Shown in pieces: positions 50,273-59,061 of a DNA stretch of 64,000 bases. The stretch is from Lachnospiraceae bacterium JLR.KK002. GTDB lineage: Bacteria; Bacillota; Clostridia; Lachnospirales; Lachnospiraceae. The position numbers and the translations under genes are program-made. A model generated the notes under the pieces. It was not told the DNA's origin. It ran no database searches and saw only the letters and a program-made list of their open reading frames with translations. The first letter of the stretch is position 1. Each line of letters starts with the position of its first letter. The stretch covers positions 3,308,501-3,372,500 of the forward strand of contig JAYMNP010000001.1 of assembly GCA_036941025.1 (NCBI GenBank), given 5' to 3'.

Positions 50273-51739
50273 CTATTGCATAAGCTGTAGTACCTGCTGA
50301 GGAAGGTCGTTGGCCTGTGCCAGTACGGAAGTGGCCGCCTGGGTCAGCACATTATATTTGGTGTATTCTGTCATTTCTTCCGCCATATCCAGATCTTCAA
50401 TACGGGACAAAGCCTGGGTCATATTGAGCTCTGTTCCGTCCAGACTGCTGACCGCATAATCCATACGGTTCTGATAAGCTCCGATACTGGAACGAACCTC
50501 ACTTACTTTGGCAATGGCGCCGTCAAAGCTGGTAATTGCCCGTCCGGCTCCCGTAACGGTACATACGTTCACTTTATCAATGTAAAGGGTTCTGGCAGAT
50601 ACTTCCGGAATACGCACATCCACGGTCTGGTTCTCATTTGCGCCGATCTGAAGCGTCATGGTTCCGATATCGGTAACTTCCAGATTTACCCTTCCATTCG
50701 TGTCGGGTGTCACCTCAAATTTCATTTCAAATCCGTTTCTGCTGGTAATGGTCACATAATTTCCGTCGGTGAGTATGGTCCGCTGGCTGTCAAATCCACT
50801 GGAAAAAGTTGCCGTATCATCGGGAATCGTAACCTCCACATCTGTTCCCACAGACATGTTATCGCCGGCGGCGATTCCAAGAAATGCTGCCAGATCCGCA
50901 TTATCACAAGTAATCTTCATCTCTGTGGAGCTTCCGTATTCATCGGACAGAAATACCAGATTACCGCCGCCGGCTACCGGCGTGGGTACATATCCTTCAT
51001 TTTCCGGCGTTCCGGTCTGGTCTGCCATATTGCCTACAACCAGCAGGTTCACCTCTCCCAGCTCCGCAGCTTCCCGCATTTTCTCATATACTTCATCAAA
51101 GGTCTGACCTTCGGTAACCTTCACGTCCACTCCGTTGATGGTTACGGTTCCCTCTTCTGCTGCAGTAATCACAGCGCCTGCCGGGATTCTCCTGGTTCCC
51201 GCCACCTGAGCATGGGTGGCGTCCGCCCCGATATCAATCACGTAATTGTTGGGGCTGACCGCATCGGAAATATCCATTCGTGTAATTCCCCGGTTATCAG
51301 GATAGATTCTCTGATCCAGGGAACCGTCCAGCAGCTTTTTCTTGTTAAATTCCGTATCTTTGGAAATACGGTCAATTTCATCCCGCAGAGAAGAAATTTC
51401 CGCCTGAATCGCTTCCAGGTCTTCCGGCGTATAAGTTGCATTATTTGCCGCCTGCACCGACAGTTCCCGCATTCTCTGAAGCATGGAATGTACTTCTGTC
51501 AGGGCGCCGTCTGCCGTATCCAGTACGGATATTCCGTCAGAAGCATTCTGAGACGCCTGGTTCAGGCCTCTGATCTGTGTTTTCATCTTACTGGAAATCG
51601 CCATTCCCGCCGCATCATCGGAAGCACGGTTAATCTTAAGTCCCGTGGACAGCCGCTCCACGGAAGCTGACAGGCTCCTGTCGGACGCTAATAATCTTTT
51701 GTTGGCAATGGTTGCTGACATGTTATGGTTGATTTTCAT
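50273..51739 (-). CDS. Flagellin
   Basis: 488-residue flagellin. The conserved N-terminal D0/D1 region (MKINHNMSATIANKRLLASD, LSTGLKINRASDDAAGMAIS) and the C-terminal D0 (EMTEYTKYNVLTQAATSVLA, ending LPQQVLQLMQ) frame a variable central domain of about 240 residues with beta-rich sequence. The flagellin is secreted through the flagellar export system and forms the filament. Start 51739 follows AGGAGAGG. The gene is directly downstream of the DUF6240 gene (18-bp gap) and upstream of fliS. Confidence 0.95.
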   Translation of the reverse strand: MKINHNMSATIANKRLLASDRSLSASVERLSTGLKINRASDDAAGMAISSKMKTQIRGLNQASQNASDGISVLDTADGALTEVHSMLQRMRELSVQAANNATYTPEDLEAIQAEISSLRDEIDRISKDTEFNKKKLLDGSLDQRIYPDNRGITRMDISDAVSPNNYVIDIGADATHAQVAGTRRIPAGAVITAAEEGTVTINGVDVKVTEGQTFDEVYEKMREAAELGEVNLLVVGNMADQTGTPENEGYVPTPVAGGGNLVFLSDEYGSSTEMKITCDNADLAAFLGIAAGDNMSVGTDVEVTIPDDTATFSSGFDSQRTILTDGNYVTITSRNGFEMKFEVTPDTNGRVNLEVTDIGTMTLQIGANENQTVDVRIPEVSARTLYIDKVNVCTVTGAGRAITSFDGAIAKVSEVRSSIGAYQNRMDYAVSSLDGTELNMTQALSRIEDLDMAEEMTEYTKYNVLTQAATSVLAQANDLPQQVLQLMQ

Positions 51740-51757
51740 TTTACACACCTCTCCTGT

Positions 51758-54700
51758 TTACATTTTCTGTCCCATTTGTTTTACTTCTTCCAGAAAAGTC
51801 TTTGCAATGCCGTATAACGTCCCTGTCTGTACCTGCCATGCTTCTTCTGACTGTTCTGCCTTTGTCACTCCCTGTTCCTCCGTGGAAAAACGGGAAAGTT
51901 CTACCTGTTCGCTGTATATCAGATCCAGATTCCATGCGGCTTCTCCGCCGGGATTTATCTGCTCCCTCAGTTCTGCCTGCCGGTTCTTCAGTTCCTCTAT
52001 GGTCCGGGGGGAATCTGACACCACATATCCTTTGACGGAATCCTGCTGCACCTTAAATTTTGCAGCCACATTTCCCAGTGTGGGGGATTCAAACATAATA
52101 TCCACCATGCCTCGCTCTTCTTTGCCCCGGACAATCTTAAGCTGTACATTGGTGAGTTCGTCTGCCACCAGCACCGGAATTGCATAATTTTCCTCTTTGG
52201 ACATTCTGGTACCCAGTTCAATCTGCTGCCGCAGAATCTTCATATCCCGGATATCCATACTGCCCACGGGCTCTGACTCTATCATGGTTTTCATCACATT
52301 TTCTGCCAGATCCGCCAGTTTCTCCTGCGCTTTTGCCATCTCTTCCGGCGTTTTCACCGCCTCGGCAAAGTCTTCCAGAATTCCTTCTTTTATTTCCTCA
52401 AAATCCACTTCTTTATCCAGATTTTTATAATCGAAAAGGGTTTTGAATATTCCGTTTCGATTGTGTATCATCTGGCCGGCCGCCATGATATTATAGGCTG
52501 TCATGGGCATATCATGGCCTTTCAGCAGCTGTAATACCTGGTCTTCTGCCTGTCTGGCACTGGAAAATTCCCGCATCTGTTCCTGATACCAGGCTTCTTC
52601 CGCCTCCTGATCCACAGGGGCTTCTCTAAGCTGCCATAACAGTTCTTCCGGAGTCATCTGCTCCATGGATCCGTCTGCCATGGCCTGCTGCATGCCTTCC
52701 GGGGTTATCTTTCCAAAAGCCTCCCTGGCACAATCGGTCTGATAAGCAGCCTCAATCTGCTGAGAAATGCTTAATTCCTGGCTCTCAGCCACATCTGCCT
52801 CTCCGAAACTGTCATCCACGGATACATTGATACCGGAATTCCGGTGTGTACGCACAGCCGACAGCAGATTTTTTATACTAAGTTCTGCTCCCTGGTGAAC
52901 CAGTGCGCCGATGACTGCTCCGTCTGTTTTATCAATCTGATTCAGCAGCCGGTAAATACCGATGTAGCTGTCCCGTTCCTGGGGACTGATTTCCTGCCGC
53001 TGTTCTAATTTCCAGAGATATTTGCTGAATTTTTCTTCTCCGGCATCTTCCATCCGGTTTTTGATTTCCTGAGCCTTGCTGTTTAACTGTTCCACGTTCA
53101 TTTCCAGAGGATTTACCCCTTCACGGATCATTTCCATAACTACCGACGGAGAAAGGTTCTGAAACAGATTCTGGACTTTCTGATCCGCCGCCTTAATGCC
53201 GGCAATGGATTCCTCATTGATTTCCATCTGGTTATAGGCCAGAATACGCACTGCCCTCCGGTTCTGTTCTGTGGTTTCCAGATCAAGATCCTGTAAAATA
53301 TCATCCACATTCCGGAATGCCTTCCGGATGGAATCCCCCATATCTGCTCTGGGAGCTGTCCGAAGGGTTTCATACGCCTCTCCTGCCCGCTCCAGTTCTG
53401 CCTGTCTTGCAGTTCCTGCCTGGTGCATGGTGGTTACGGTATCTTCCCCTGTCCGTATGGTACCCAGTATGTAAGCAGGCGTACCTGCCAGCTCCTGACT
53501 TTTTGTTATGGTTTCTGCAAAAACTGCTGTATTTTCTTCTGTGGCCGAAATTCCGTTCTGGGCCAGCAGATTTCTGTAATATTCATCCTCCAGTGACTTC
53601 AGGTGAGCCACCAGTTCTTCCAGCGGCTGAGTTTCTATGGAAATTCCCTGTTTCAGCAATGCATAATTTGCCTGGGCTGTCATCATCAGTCTGGTTTCTT
53701 CCAGCTGGCGTTTTGCTGTCAGAAAACTGAGTTCTTCCTGTGCATAATCCGGAAGGTTCTGCCGGGCTGTATTCTGACCAGAATGGGAATTTTCCTGCTG
53801 CGCTCCATTCTGCTCTGCCTGCAGGTTTTCTATCGTAAGAGGCAGCCCTTTGTCCACCACGTTCCAGATTTCCGCATCTGTGGCCTGGTTCACCGTCTGT
53901 ACTGCCTGTTCCGCCCGGTCTCTGTTACTGTATCCTGCCAGAATCACCGCATCCACGGGACGGTTTCCCTCTGCGACAGCCTCTGCCATGGCTCCCGCAA
54001 GCTGTTCCATATCCGGCGGAAACTCCATATGGTTTAAATCCATGGCATATCTGAGATTTTCGCCTGTCAGGGGAAGCTGATTCTCCAGCATCCACTGGCT
54101 GCGGGCCAGCGTCTCTTCATTGACAGGCAGCCCTGCCTGTGTAATGATTCCTTCCACCTGTGCCCGCAGATGGTCGTCCAGAGCTATGGGCGCAGGATTC
54201 CTGCCTGCGGCTGCGGTGCTGTGCTGGGCCCTGTATAAATTATCCACCGTAGGCTCCAGTTCATGCTCCAGCATATATTTCACCACTTCATCACTGCAGC
54301 CTGTCAGCCCGGAAGCCTGTTCTATAGCTTCCTTACAGCCGGAAACCGTTTCCTGTGTCACCGGAAGGTCCGCCTGTTTCAGCACAGCTTCCAGCTGGCC
54401 TGCCAGCTCCGGATTTCCCGCCAGTTTCTCTAACTGTTCTCCGCTCAGTCCGTCTCCGAATGTGGTAATATCAACGCCGGCTTTTGCCAGCTCCATTTTA
54501 ATCTTGTCAATTTCCGTTACAATGGTCTCCACTTCGGTACCATTCACGGAAAACCCGTCTTTTTCCAGCTCTTCGCAGTCTTTTCCGGACATGGTACCGG
54601 ATATGATATCCATTTGTTTCCGGAAAATTTCTTCCTCCATGAGCTGCTGTGCATCCTGCTGTATCTTCTCCGTCTGAGATTCTCCCGGATGATAAGTCAC

Positions 54701-54865
54701 CTTCGCAGTCTGCTGAACGGACGTAATTCTGCCCGCCTCATCCACCGCCCGCTGTCCGGCGGTTTCCTGGATGGAAACTGCTGCACTCCCCTTCATTTCC
54801 GGCCTGCTGCCTGGTCTGGCAATTTCCGGAAGATTGCTGTTTTCTACGTTTATATTCATGTTCAC
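51758..54865 (-). CDS. DUF6240-family large protein of the flagellin operon
   Basis: 1035-residue protein. No signal peptide or membrane segment. The N-terminal third contains imperfect repeats of a helical unit ending L-P-V/L-T-x-E-N/T-L (ADLPVTQETVSGCKEAIEQA, AGLPVNEETLARSQWMLENQ, NQLPLTGENLRYAMDLNHM, KGLPLTIENLQAEQ). The rest is largely helical and acidic, and the C-terminus is beta-rich (VQLKIVRGKEERGMVDIMFE). I recall this as DUF6240 next to flagellin genes of Lachnospiraceae; function unknown. A sigma-D-type promoter lies 39 bp upstream of its ATG, and flagellin and fliS follow in the same unit, so a flagellar role (export, hook length or capping) is likely. Confidence 0.8.
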   Translation of the reverse strand: MNMNINVENSNLPEIARPGSRPEMKGSAAVSIQETAGQRAVDEAGRITSVQQTAKVTYHPGESQTEKIQQDAQQLMEEEIFRKQMDIISGTMSGKDCEELEKDGFSVNGTEVETIVTEIDKIKMELAKAGVDITTFGDGLSGEQLEKLAGNPELAGQLEAVLKQADLPVTQETVSGCKEAIEQASGLTGCSDEVVKYMLEHELEPTVDNLYRAQHSTAAAGRNPAPIALDDHLRAQVEGIITQAGLPVNEETLARSQWMLENQLPLTGENLRYAMDLNHMEFPPDMEQLAGAMAEAVAEGNRPVDAVILAGYSNRDRAEQAVQTVNQATDAEIWNVVDKGLPLTIENLQAEQNGAQQENSHSGQNTARQNLPDYAQEELSFLTAKRQLEETRLMMTAQANYALLKQGISIETQPLEELVAHLKSLEDEYYRNLLAQNGISATEENTAVFAETITKSQELAGTPAYILGTIRTGEDTVTTMHQAGTARQAELERAGEAYETLRTAPRADMGDSIRKAFRNVDDILQDLDLETTEQNRRAVRILAYNQMEINEESIAGIKAADQKVQNLFQNLSPSVVMEMIREGVNPLEMNVEQLNSKAQEIKNRMEDAGEEKFSKYLWKLEQRQEISPQERDSYIGIYRLLNQIDKTDGAVIGALVHQGAELSIKNLLSAVRTHRNSGINVSVDDSFGEADVAESQELSISQQIEAAYQTDCAREAFGKITPEGMQQAMADGSMEQMTPEELLWQLREAPVDQEAEEAWYQEQMREFSSARQAEDQVLQLLKGHDMPMTAYNIMAAGQMIHNRNGIFKTLFDYKNLDKEVDFEEIKEGILEDFAEAVKTPEEMAKAQEKLADLAENVMKTMIESEPVGSMDIRDMKILRQQIELGTRMSKEENYAIPVLVADELTNVQLKIVRGKEERGMVDIMFESPTLGNVAAKFKVQQDSVKGYVVSDSPRTIEELKNRQAELREQINPGGEAAWNLDLIYSEQVELSRFSTEEQGVTKAEQSEEAWQVQTGTLYGIAKTFLEEVKQMGQKM

Positions 54866-54903
54866 GCCTCATTATTTTAATCTTCTGACTTATGATATTA
54901 AGT

Positions 54904-54931
54904 ATTTCGGTTAGAAAACAATGAAACTTTA
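54904..54931 (-). promoter_or_regulatory. Sigma-D (sigma-28)-like promoter of the flagellin operon
   Basis: Minus strand TAAA (54931-54928), 16-bp spacer, ACCGAAAT (54911-54904), close to the TAAA-N15-GCCGATAT flagellar consensus. It precedes the DUF6240-flagellin-fliS unit. Confidence 0.7.
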
Positions 54932-54942
54932 GCAATTTTCAC

Positions 54943-54971
54943 TTGTAATCAGCGGGCTTTTGTATTAAAAT
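54943..54971 (+). promoter_or_regulatory. Sigma-A promoter of the ferredoxin gene
   Basis: TTGTAA (54943-54948), 17-bp spacer, TAAAAT (54966-54971), 64 bp before the ferredoxin ATG. Confidence 0.7.
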
Positions 54972-55034
54972 ATAGTTCAAAGCTACCGCTATGGGAGCTG
55001 AGATGAATATTCATTTATAAGGAGGAAAATTATT

Positions 55035-55205
55035 ATGGCATACGTAATTACAGATTCTTGTGTAAGCTGTGGAACATGTGAAGGTGAATGTCCGGTTGGC
55101 GCTATCTCCGCTGGCGATGGAAAATATGAAATTGATGCAGATACCTGTATTGATTGCGGAACATGCGCAGGCTGCTGCCCCACAGGCGCTATTGAGCAGG
55201 GCTGA
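55035..55205 (+). CDS. 2[4Fe-4S] ferredoxin
   Basis: 56-residue low-potential electron carrier. Two C-x2-C-x2-C-x3-C-P clusters are complete: CVSCGTCEGECPVGAI and CIDCGTCAGCCPTGAI. This is the classic clostridial ferredoxin serving fermentative and hydrogenase electron flow. Start 55035 follows GGAGG. The gene stands alone between its own promoter and a repeat-rich terminator region. Confidence 0.96.
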   Translation: MAYVITDSCVSCGTCEGECPVGAISAGDGKYEIDADTCIDCGTCAGCCPTGAIEQG

Positions 55206-55225
55206 TTTCTACATAGGAACTGCAT

Positions 55226-55310
55226 AAAAAAGAATGCGCACAGCGCATTCTCCGCGCGCGAGCGGATTACCTGGCAATAAACCTCATCTCCGCGAGTTGC
55301 GCATAATTAT
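55226..55310. repeat. Dispersed repeat module B, copy 2
   Basis: AAAAGAATGCGCACAGCGCA ... CGCGAGTTGCGCATAATTA, directly after the ferredoxin gene; the first part forms a GAATGCGC/GCGCATTC hairpin. Confidence 0.8.
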
Positions 55311-55314
55311 TTTG

Positions 55315-55374
55315 TCTTATAGGAAATCCATATACTTTAACATTTCACAGTAACACGGTATTTTCTATAAGATA
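55315..55374. repeat. Hairpin repeat family A, copy 5
   Basis: GTCTTATAGGAAATCCATAT ... ACACGGTATTTTCTATAAGA, adjoining module B as at 34.2 kb. Confidence 0.8.
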
Positions 55375-55380
55375 AACTTA

Positions 55381-55423
55381 AAATACTCAGGAGCTCTCCG
55401 GCGGAGAGACCTGAGTATTTTTT
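55381..55423 (+). terminator. Rho-independent terminator after the ferredoxin gene
   Basis: Perfect 11-bp stem AAATACTCAGG / CCTGAGTATTT with an inner CTCTCCGGCGGAGAG hairpin and a trailing T run. Confidence 0.8.
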
Positions 55424-55484
55424 ATTCTACGGGAAAGACCTTGTCACGCTAAAGTGTGAAAGTATCTTTCCTGTAGAATAAAAA
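55421..55484. repeat. Hairpin repeat family A, copy 6 (inverted)
   Basis: TTTATTCTACGGGAAAGACC ... ATCTTTCCTGTAGAATAAA, between ferredoxin and the convergent GNAT gene. Confidence 0.8.
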
Positions 55485-55517
55485 ATGGTATGCGCAGACC
55501 CATTATGAAACACATTG

Positions 55518-55979
55518 TCACGTTAATGCCATGACATATATCTGACAGGGATTTTGCTCATCCCACAGGGTTGGAAAAAGTTCAAATTCTCTGAAACCAA
55601 GAGCAATATAAAACATATTCGTTTTATCATACTCTCTGTATTTTCCCATTTGTACCGTTTTCACCTGAATAAACGAATATCCTTTTTCAGATGCAAATTT
55701 CTTAGCAGAATAAAACAATTCTCTGCCAATTCCATTTCTGTGATATTTCTTTAATATTCCCATTACCGCAAGTTCAACGGTGTCTTTACCGGTTTCTTTT
55801 AAATATAAAAATCCGGCCGGTTCGTTTTCTTCATACGCGCAGAAAAAATTTTTTCCCGCACTGTCTCTGACGTATTCTTCCACTGATTCCGGAATACCAA
55901 ACCACTCCGGAAGATTTTCCAGCACATACCGGGTTATATTTTGTTTTTCCGGATTATCAGTTATCTGCTTTATCTCCAT
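55518..55979 (-). CDS. GNAT family N-acetyltransferase
   Basis: 153-residue acetyltransferase. Acetyl-CoA loop ILKKYHRNGIGRELFYSAKK (R/Q-x-x-G-x-G/A), preceded by a VELAVMGI strand, and the C-terminal YDKTNMFYIALGFREFELFP motif typical of small GNATs. Substrate unknown. It stands alone between two repeat-rich spacers, AT-rich compared with its neighbours. AGGAGG precedes the start. Confidence 0.87.
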   Translation of the reverse strand: MEIKQITDNPEKQNITRYVLENLPEWFGIPESVEEYVRDSAGKNFFCAYEENEPAGFLYLKETGKDTVELAVMGILKKYHRNGIGRELFYSAKKFASEKGYSFIQVKTVQMGKYREYDKTNMFYIALGFREFELFPTLWDEQNPCQIYVMALT

Positions 55980-56136
55980 TTGTCCTCCTTAAACTGTTCT
56001 CTGTTTTTATCCCTTTTCATCATGCAGACAAAGAAATCCATTTAAAAAAAGAATTTCGTTTTATGAAATTCTGCGCCGCAAATGCGTCGCCCTGGCGACA
56101 TATTTCCTTTGTATTTGCGTGTGCATCTTTGTTTTT

Positions 56137-56194
56137 GTCTTATAGGAAAGATACTTTCACACTTTAGCGTGACAAGGTCTTTCCTATAAGATAA
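56137..56194. repeat. Hairpin repeat family A, copy 7
   Basis: TCTTATAGGAAAGATACTTT ... CAAGGTCTTTCCTATAAGA: the cleanest copy, arms TCTTATAGGAAAGA / TCTTTCCTATAAGA perfect. Confidence 0.85.
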
Positions 56195-56280
56195 AAAAGA
56201 ATGTGCACAGCGCATTCTCCGCGCGCGAGCGGATTGCGCAGCAATAAACTTCATTTCCGCGAGCTGCGCATAATTATTTT
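56191..56280. repeat. Dispersed repeat module B, copy 3
   Basis: AAAAAAGAATGTGCACAGCG ... CGCGAGCTGCGCATAATTA, just downstream of the MerR-like gene. Confidence 0.8.
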
Positions 56281-56287
56281 CTCACCG

Positions 56288-57010
56288 CTATACCGTCGGA
56301 TTGGGATTCAGACTTTTGTCTTTCTCCAGTAATTTCCGGGAAGCTGTCTCCTTCTCCTTTTTTTCCTTTTTCTCCCGGTGGAATCTTCTGCCCTTCTGGT
56401 GAGTGCGGATGGCTGCATCCAGCTTGCGGAACCGTTCTTCCTCGGCCTCGTCCTGCTCCCGCATCAGATAATTCATTTCCTTCAGTACACGGTCGCCTAC
56501 CTGCACGCCCACTTCCTTGCCCAGAGCCTGATTATTCTCCTCCACTGCCTGTTTCACAATGGTAAGCATCATGGACTGGAACTGTTCCAATTTCACCGTG
56601 TTGGAGACAGGATTTTCATGCCTGTCCATCACGGTTCCGGGCGGTGCTTCCATGTATTCCCGGTTCATCCGGATGACGTTATTCGCACCGTAATTTTCCG
56701 GTCTCTGACCGGAAAGGTTCTCACTGTAATGTTCCGGACCTGGTCTGAGAGAAGTTCCTGCATAAGTTTCCCCGTCCTGCTCCGGATTGCCGCTATGTAT
56801 CATCATGCGAATGGCTTTCAACTGGTATCCCTGTTCTTTCCATTCCTTTATCTTTTGGAACTGCGCTATATTTTCTTCTGTGTAATAGCGGTGTCCCATT
56901 TCATTACGGGGAATCTGAAGCTCCAGTTCTTCTTCCCAGTAACGCAGTACATGAGACTCAACATTTACAATGTTTGCCGCGTCTGAAATCATATAGCGTA
57001 CGTTTTCCAC
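56288..57010 (-). CDS. MerR-type helix-turn-helix protein
   Basis: 240-residue DNA-binding protein. The MerR helix-turn-helix covers about 5-75: MISDAANIVNVESHVLRYWE, then EMGHRYYTEENIAQFQKIKE and GYQLKAIRMMIHS. The middle is polar and low-complexity. The C-terminal half has a helix (LEQFQSMMLTIVKQAVEENN) and a very basic tail (GRRFHREKKEKKEKETASRK). The layout resembles RacA-like or chromosome-anchoring MerR proteins more than metal-responsive activators, since no effector cysteines are present. It lies 210 bp downstream of dnaB on the same strand. Confidence 0.8.
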   Translation of the reverse strand: MENVRYMISDAANIVNVESHVLRYWEEELELQIPRNEMGHRYYTEENIAQFQKIKEWKEQGYQLKAIRMMIHSGNPEQDGETYAGTSLRPGPEHYSENLSGQRPENYGANNVIRMNREYMEAPPGTVMDRHENPVSNTVKLEQFQSMMLTIVKQAVEENNQALGKEVGVQVGDRVLKEMNYLMREQDEAEEERFRKLDAAIRTHQKGRRFHREKKEKKEKETASRKLLEKDKSLNPNPTV

Positions 57011-57220
57011 ATTTTAACCTCCTTTTTGGGGATACACTGTTTTTCAGGTGCCTGGGGCGTCTGAAACTGCCAGCCTGTCCCTTTTTCCTGATTCTATTTT
57101 ACCGATTTTTTTCTTCTGTTACAATCTTTTTTCATCGTGAAATAACGGCAGTAAAAAACAGATATCCTTCTTTTCAGAAAAATATCTGCTTATGACTGCA
57201 AAATATGACAGTTTCAGTTA

Positions 57221-58552
57221 TTATCTTTTTTCCATATTTACAAATTTTGTATACTGAGGCAGCCACACCAGGTTCACAGTCCCAATAGGGCCGTTCCTCT
57301 GTTTTGCAATGATAATTTCCGCAATATTTTTATCAGGCGTGTCCTTATTATAGTAATCGTCACGGTAAATAAACATAACCACATCCGCATCCTGCTCAAT
57401 GGCTCCGGATTCTCTCAAATCGGAAAGCATGGGCCTGTGGTCCGGCCGCTGTTCCACCTGGCGGCTCAACTGGGACAATGCAATTACCGGAACGTTCAGT
57501 TCACGGGCCAGCCCCTTCAGTGCACGGGAAATATCAGAAATTTCCTGCTGCCGGGAATCGGTTCTGCCGGAACCCGACATAAGCTGAAGATAATCAATGA
57601 TAATCAGTTTTAAATCATGTTCCAGTTTATATTTCCTGCATTTGGAGCGAAGTTCTGAAATGGAAATACCGGGGGTATCGTCGATAATAAGCTGAGAACG
57701 CCCGATTACTCCGGCTCCTTCGATTAGTTTTTCCCAGTCGGCGTCCGCCAGATTTCCGGAGCGGAGAAGCTGGGCGTCCACACGGGACTCCAGGGAAAAA
57801 AGCCGGTTTACCAGCTGCTCTTTTGACATTTCCAGACTGAATATGGCTGTGCACAGATTGCTGTGAAAAGCCACATACTGGGCAATATTCAGCACAAAAG
57901 CTGTTTTCCCCATGGAAGGCCTTGCCGCAATCAGCACCAAATCCGAAGGCTGCAGCCCCGACATGCGGTAATCCAGATCCACAAATCCTGTGGCAATTCC
58001 CGTTACATTCCCCTTGGTCCGGGAAGCCTGTTCGATTTTTTCCAGTGCATTAATGACCACCTGTTTGATAGGAACATAATCACTTCCGCTTTTGTTCTGG
58101 AGTAAATCAAATATCTTTTTCTCCGTATCGGCCATAATGTTTTCCAGGCTTTCTCTGCCCAGATAACACTGGCTGGCAATTTCCTCATTTACTTTAATCA
58201 GCCCGCGCAGCATGGATTTTTCTTTTACAATACCGGCATAATATTTTATATTGGCGGAGGTGGGAACAGAGGTTACCAGTTCTCCCACAAACTCCAGACT
58301 GCTCAGCTCCGCAGGCACGTCCTTTTCCCGGAGGCGGTTCTGCAGGGTAATTACATCTACGGGCTGTTCCTCATTGTAGAGCTCAACCATGGATTCAAAC
58401 AGAACTCCATACTGCTGATGATAAAAATCTTCCCGTATCAGCAGTTCGGAAGCCATAACAATAGCGTCCCGGTCCATAATCATGGAACCAATTACCGACT
58501 GCTCCGCTTCCAGGTTGTTGGGCATAATCCGCCTGATAAGCGCTTCTTCCAT
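57221..58552 (-). CDS. dnaB: Replicative DNA helicase DnaB
   Basis: Hexameric helicase of the replication fork, 443 residues. N-terminal primase-interacting domain (NNLEAEQSVIGSMIMDRDAI), the RecA-like core with Walker A ARPSMGKTAFVLNIAQYVA, NRLFSLESRVDAQ, IIIDYLQLMSGSGRTDSRQQ (Walker B) and the motif SQLSRQVEQRPDHRPMLSDL. Length is typical. It follows rplI by 59 bp, in the conserved gdpP-rplI-dnaB cluster of Bacillota. Confidence 0.97.
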   Translation of the reverse strand: MEEALIRRIMPNNLEAEQSVIGSMIMDRDAIVMASELLIREDFYHQQYGVLFESMVELYNEEQPVDVITLQNRLREKDVPAELSSLEFVGELVTSVPTSANIKYYAGIVKEKSMLRGLIKVNEEIASQCYLGRESLENIMADTEKKIFDLLQNKSGSDYVPIKQVVINALEKIEQASRTKGNVTGIATGFVDLDYRMSGLQPSDLVLIAARPSMGKTAFVLNIAQYVAFHSNLCTAIFSLEMSKEQLVNRLFSLESRVDAQLLRSGNLADADWEKLIEGAGVIGRSQLIIDDTPGISISELRSKCRKYKLEHDLKLIIIDYLQLMSGSGRTDSRQQEISDISRALKGLARELNVPVIALSQLSRQVEQRPDHRPMLSDLRESGAIEQDADVVMFIYRDDYYNKDTPDKNIAEIIIAKQRNGPIGTVNLVWLPQYTKFVNMEKR

Positions 58553-58611
58553 AAAGCCTCCTGTTTCTGTTCCATATCCCGCAAATCCGGGAGATTATTT
58601 CGGTACGGAAC

Positions 58612-59061
58612 TTACTCTTCCGTTACTTTTACTTTCAGGGTTCCCGTTACCTTCGGGTGAAATTTGATGGTCACTTCATGGACGCCCAGAGATTTCAGGC
58701 CCCCTTCCGGAAGCTGCATTTTCTTCTTATCCAGTTCCATCTGAAGCTGTTCTTTTGCCGCTGCCGCAATTTCTTTGGTGGAAACAGAACCGAAGGTCTT
58801 ACCGCCCTCTCCTGTTTTGAGGCTTACTGTCACTTCTTTATCGGAAATTGCCGCTGCCAGCTCTTTTGCTGCCTCCAGATTTTCCTGCGCCACTTTTTCC
58901 GCATGTTGATTCTTCAGCTTCAAATCGTTCAGATTTTTCCCGGTGGCTTCTACGCCCAGTTTTTTGGGAAGAATCATGTTTCTGGCATAACCGTCGCTGA
59001 CATTGACGATATCACCCTTTTTACCCAGTGATTTTACATCTTCCAGTAATATTATTTTCAT
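58612..59061 (-). CDS. rplI: 50S ribosomal protein L9
   Basis: 149-residue L9. N-terminal signature [20 protein letters not shown] and [17 protein letters not shown], a long connecting helix, and the C-terminal rRNA-binding domain ([20 protein letters not shown]). It overlaps the gdpP stop by 4 bp and precedes dnaB. Confidence 0.97.
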   Translation of the reverse strand: MKIILLEDVKSLGKKGDIVNVSDGYARNMILPKKLGVEATGKNLNDLKLKNQHAEKVAQENLEAAKELAAAISDKEVTVSLKTGEGGKTFGSVSTKEIAAAAKEQLQMELDKKKMQLPEGGLKSLGVHEVTIKFHPKVTGTLKVKVTEE

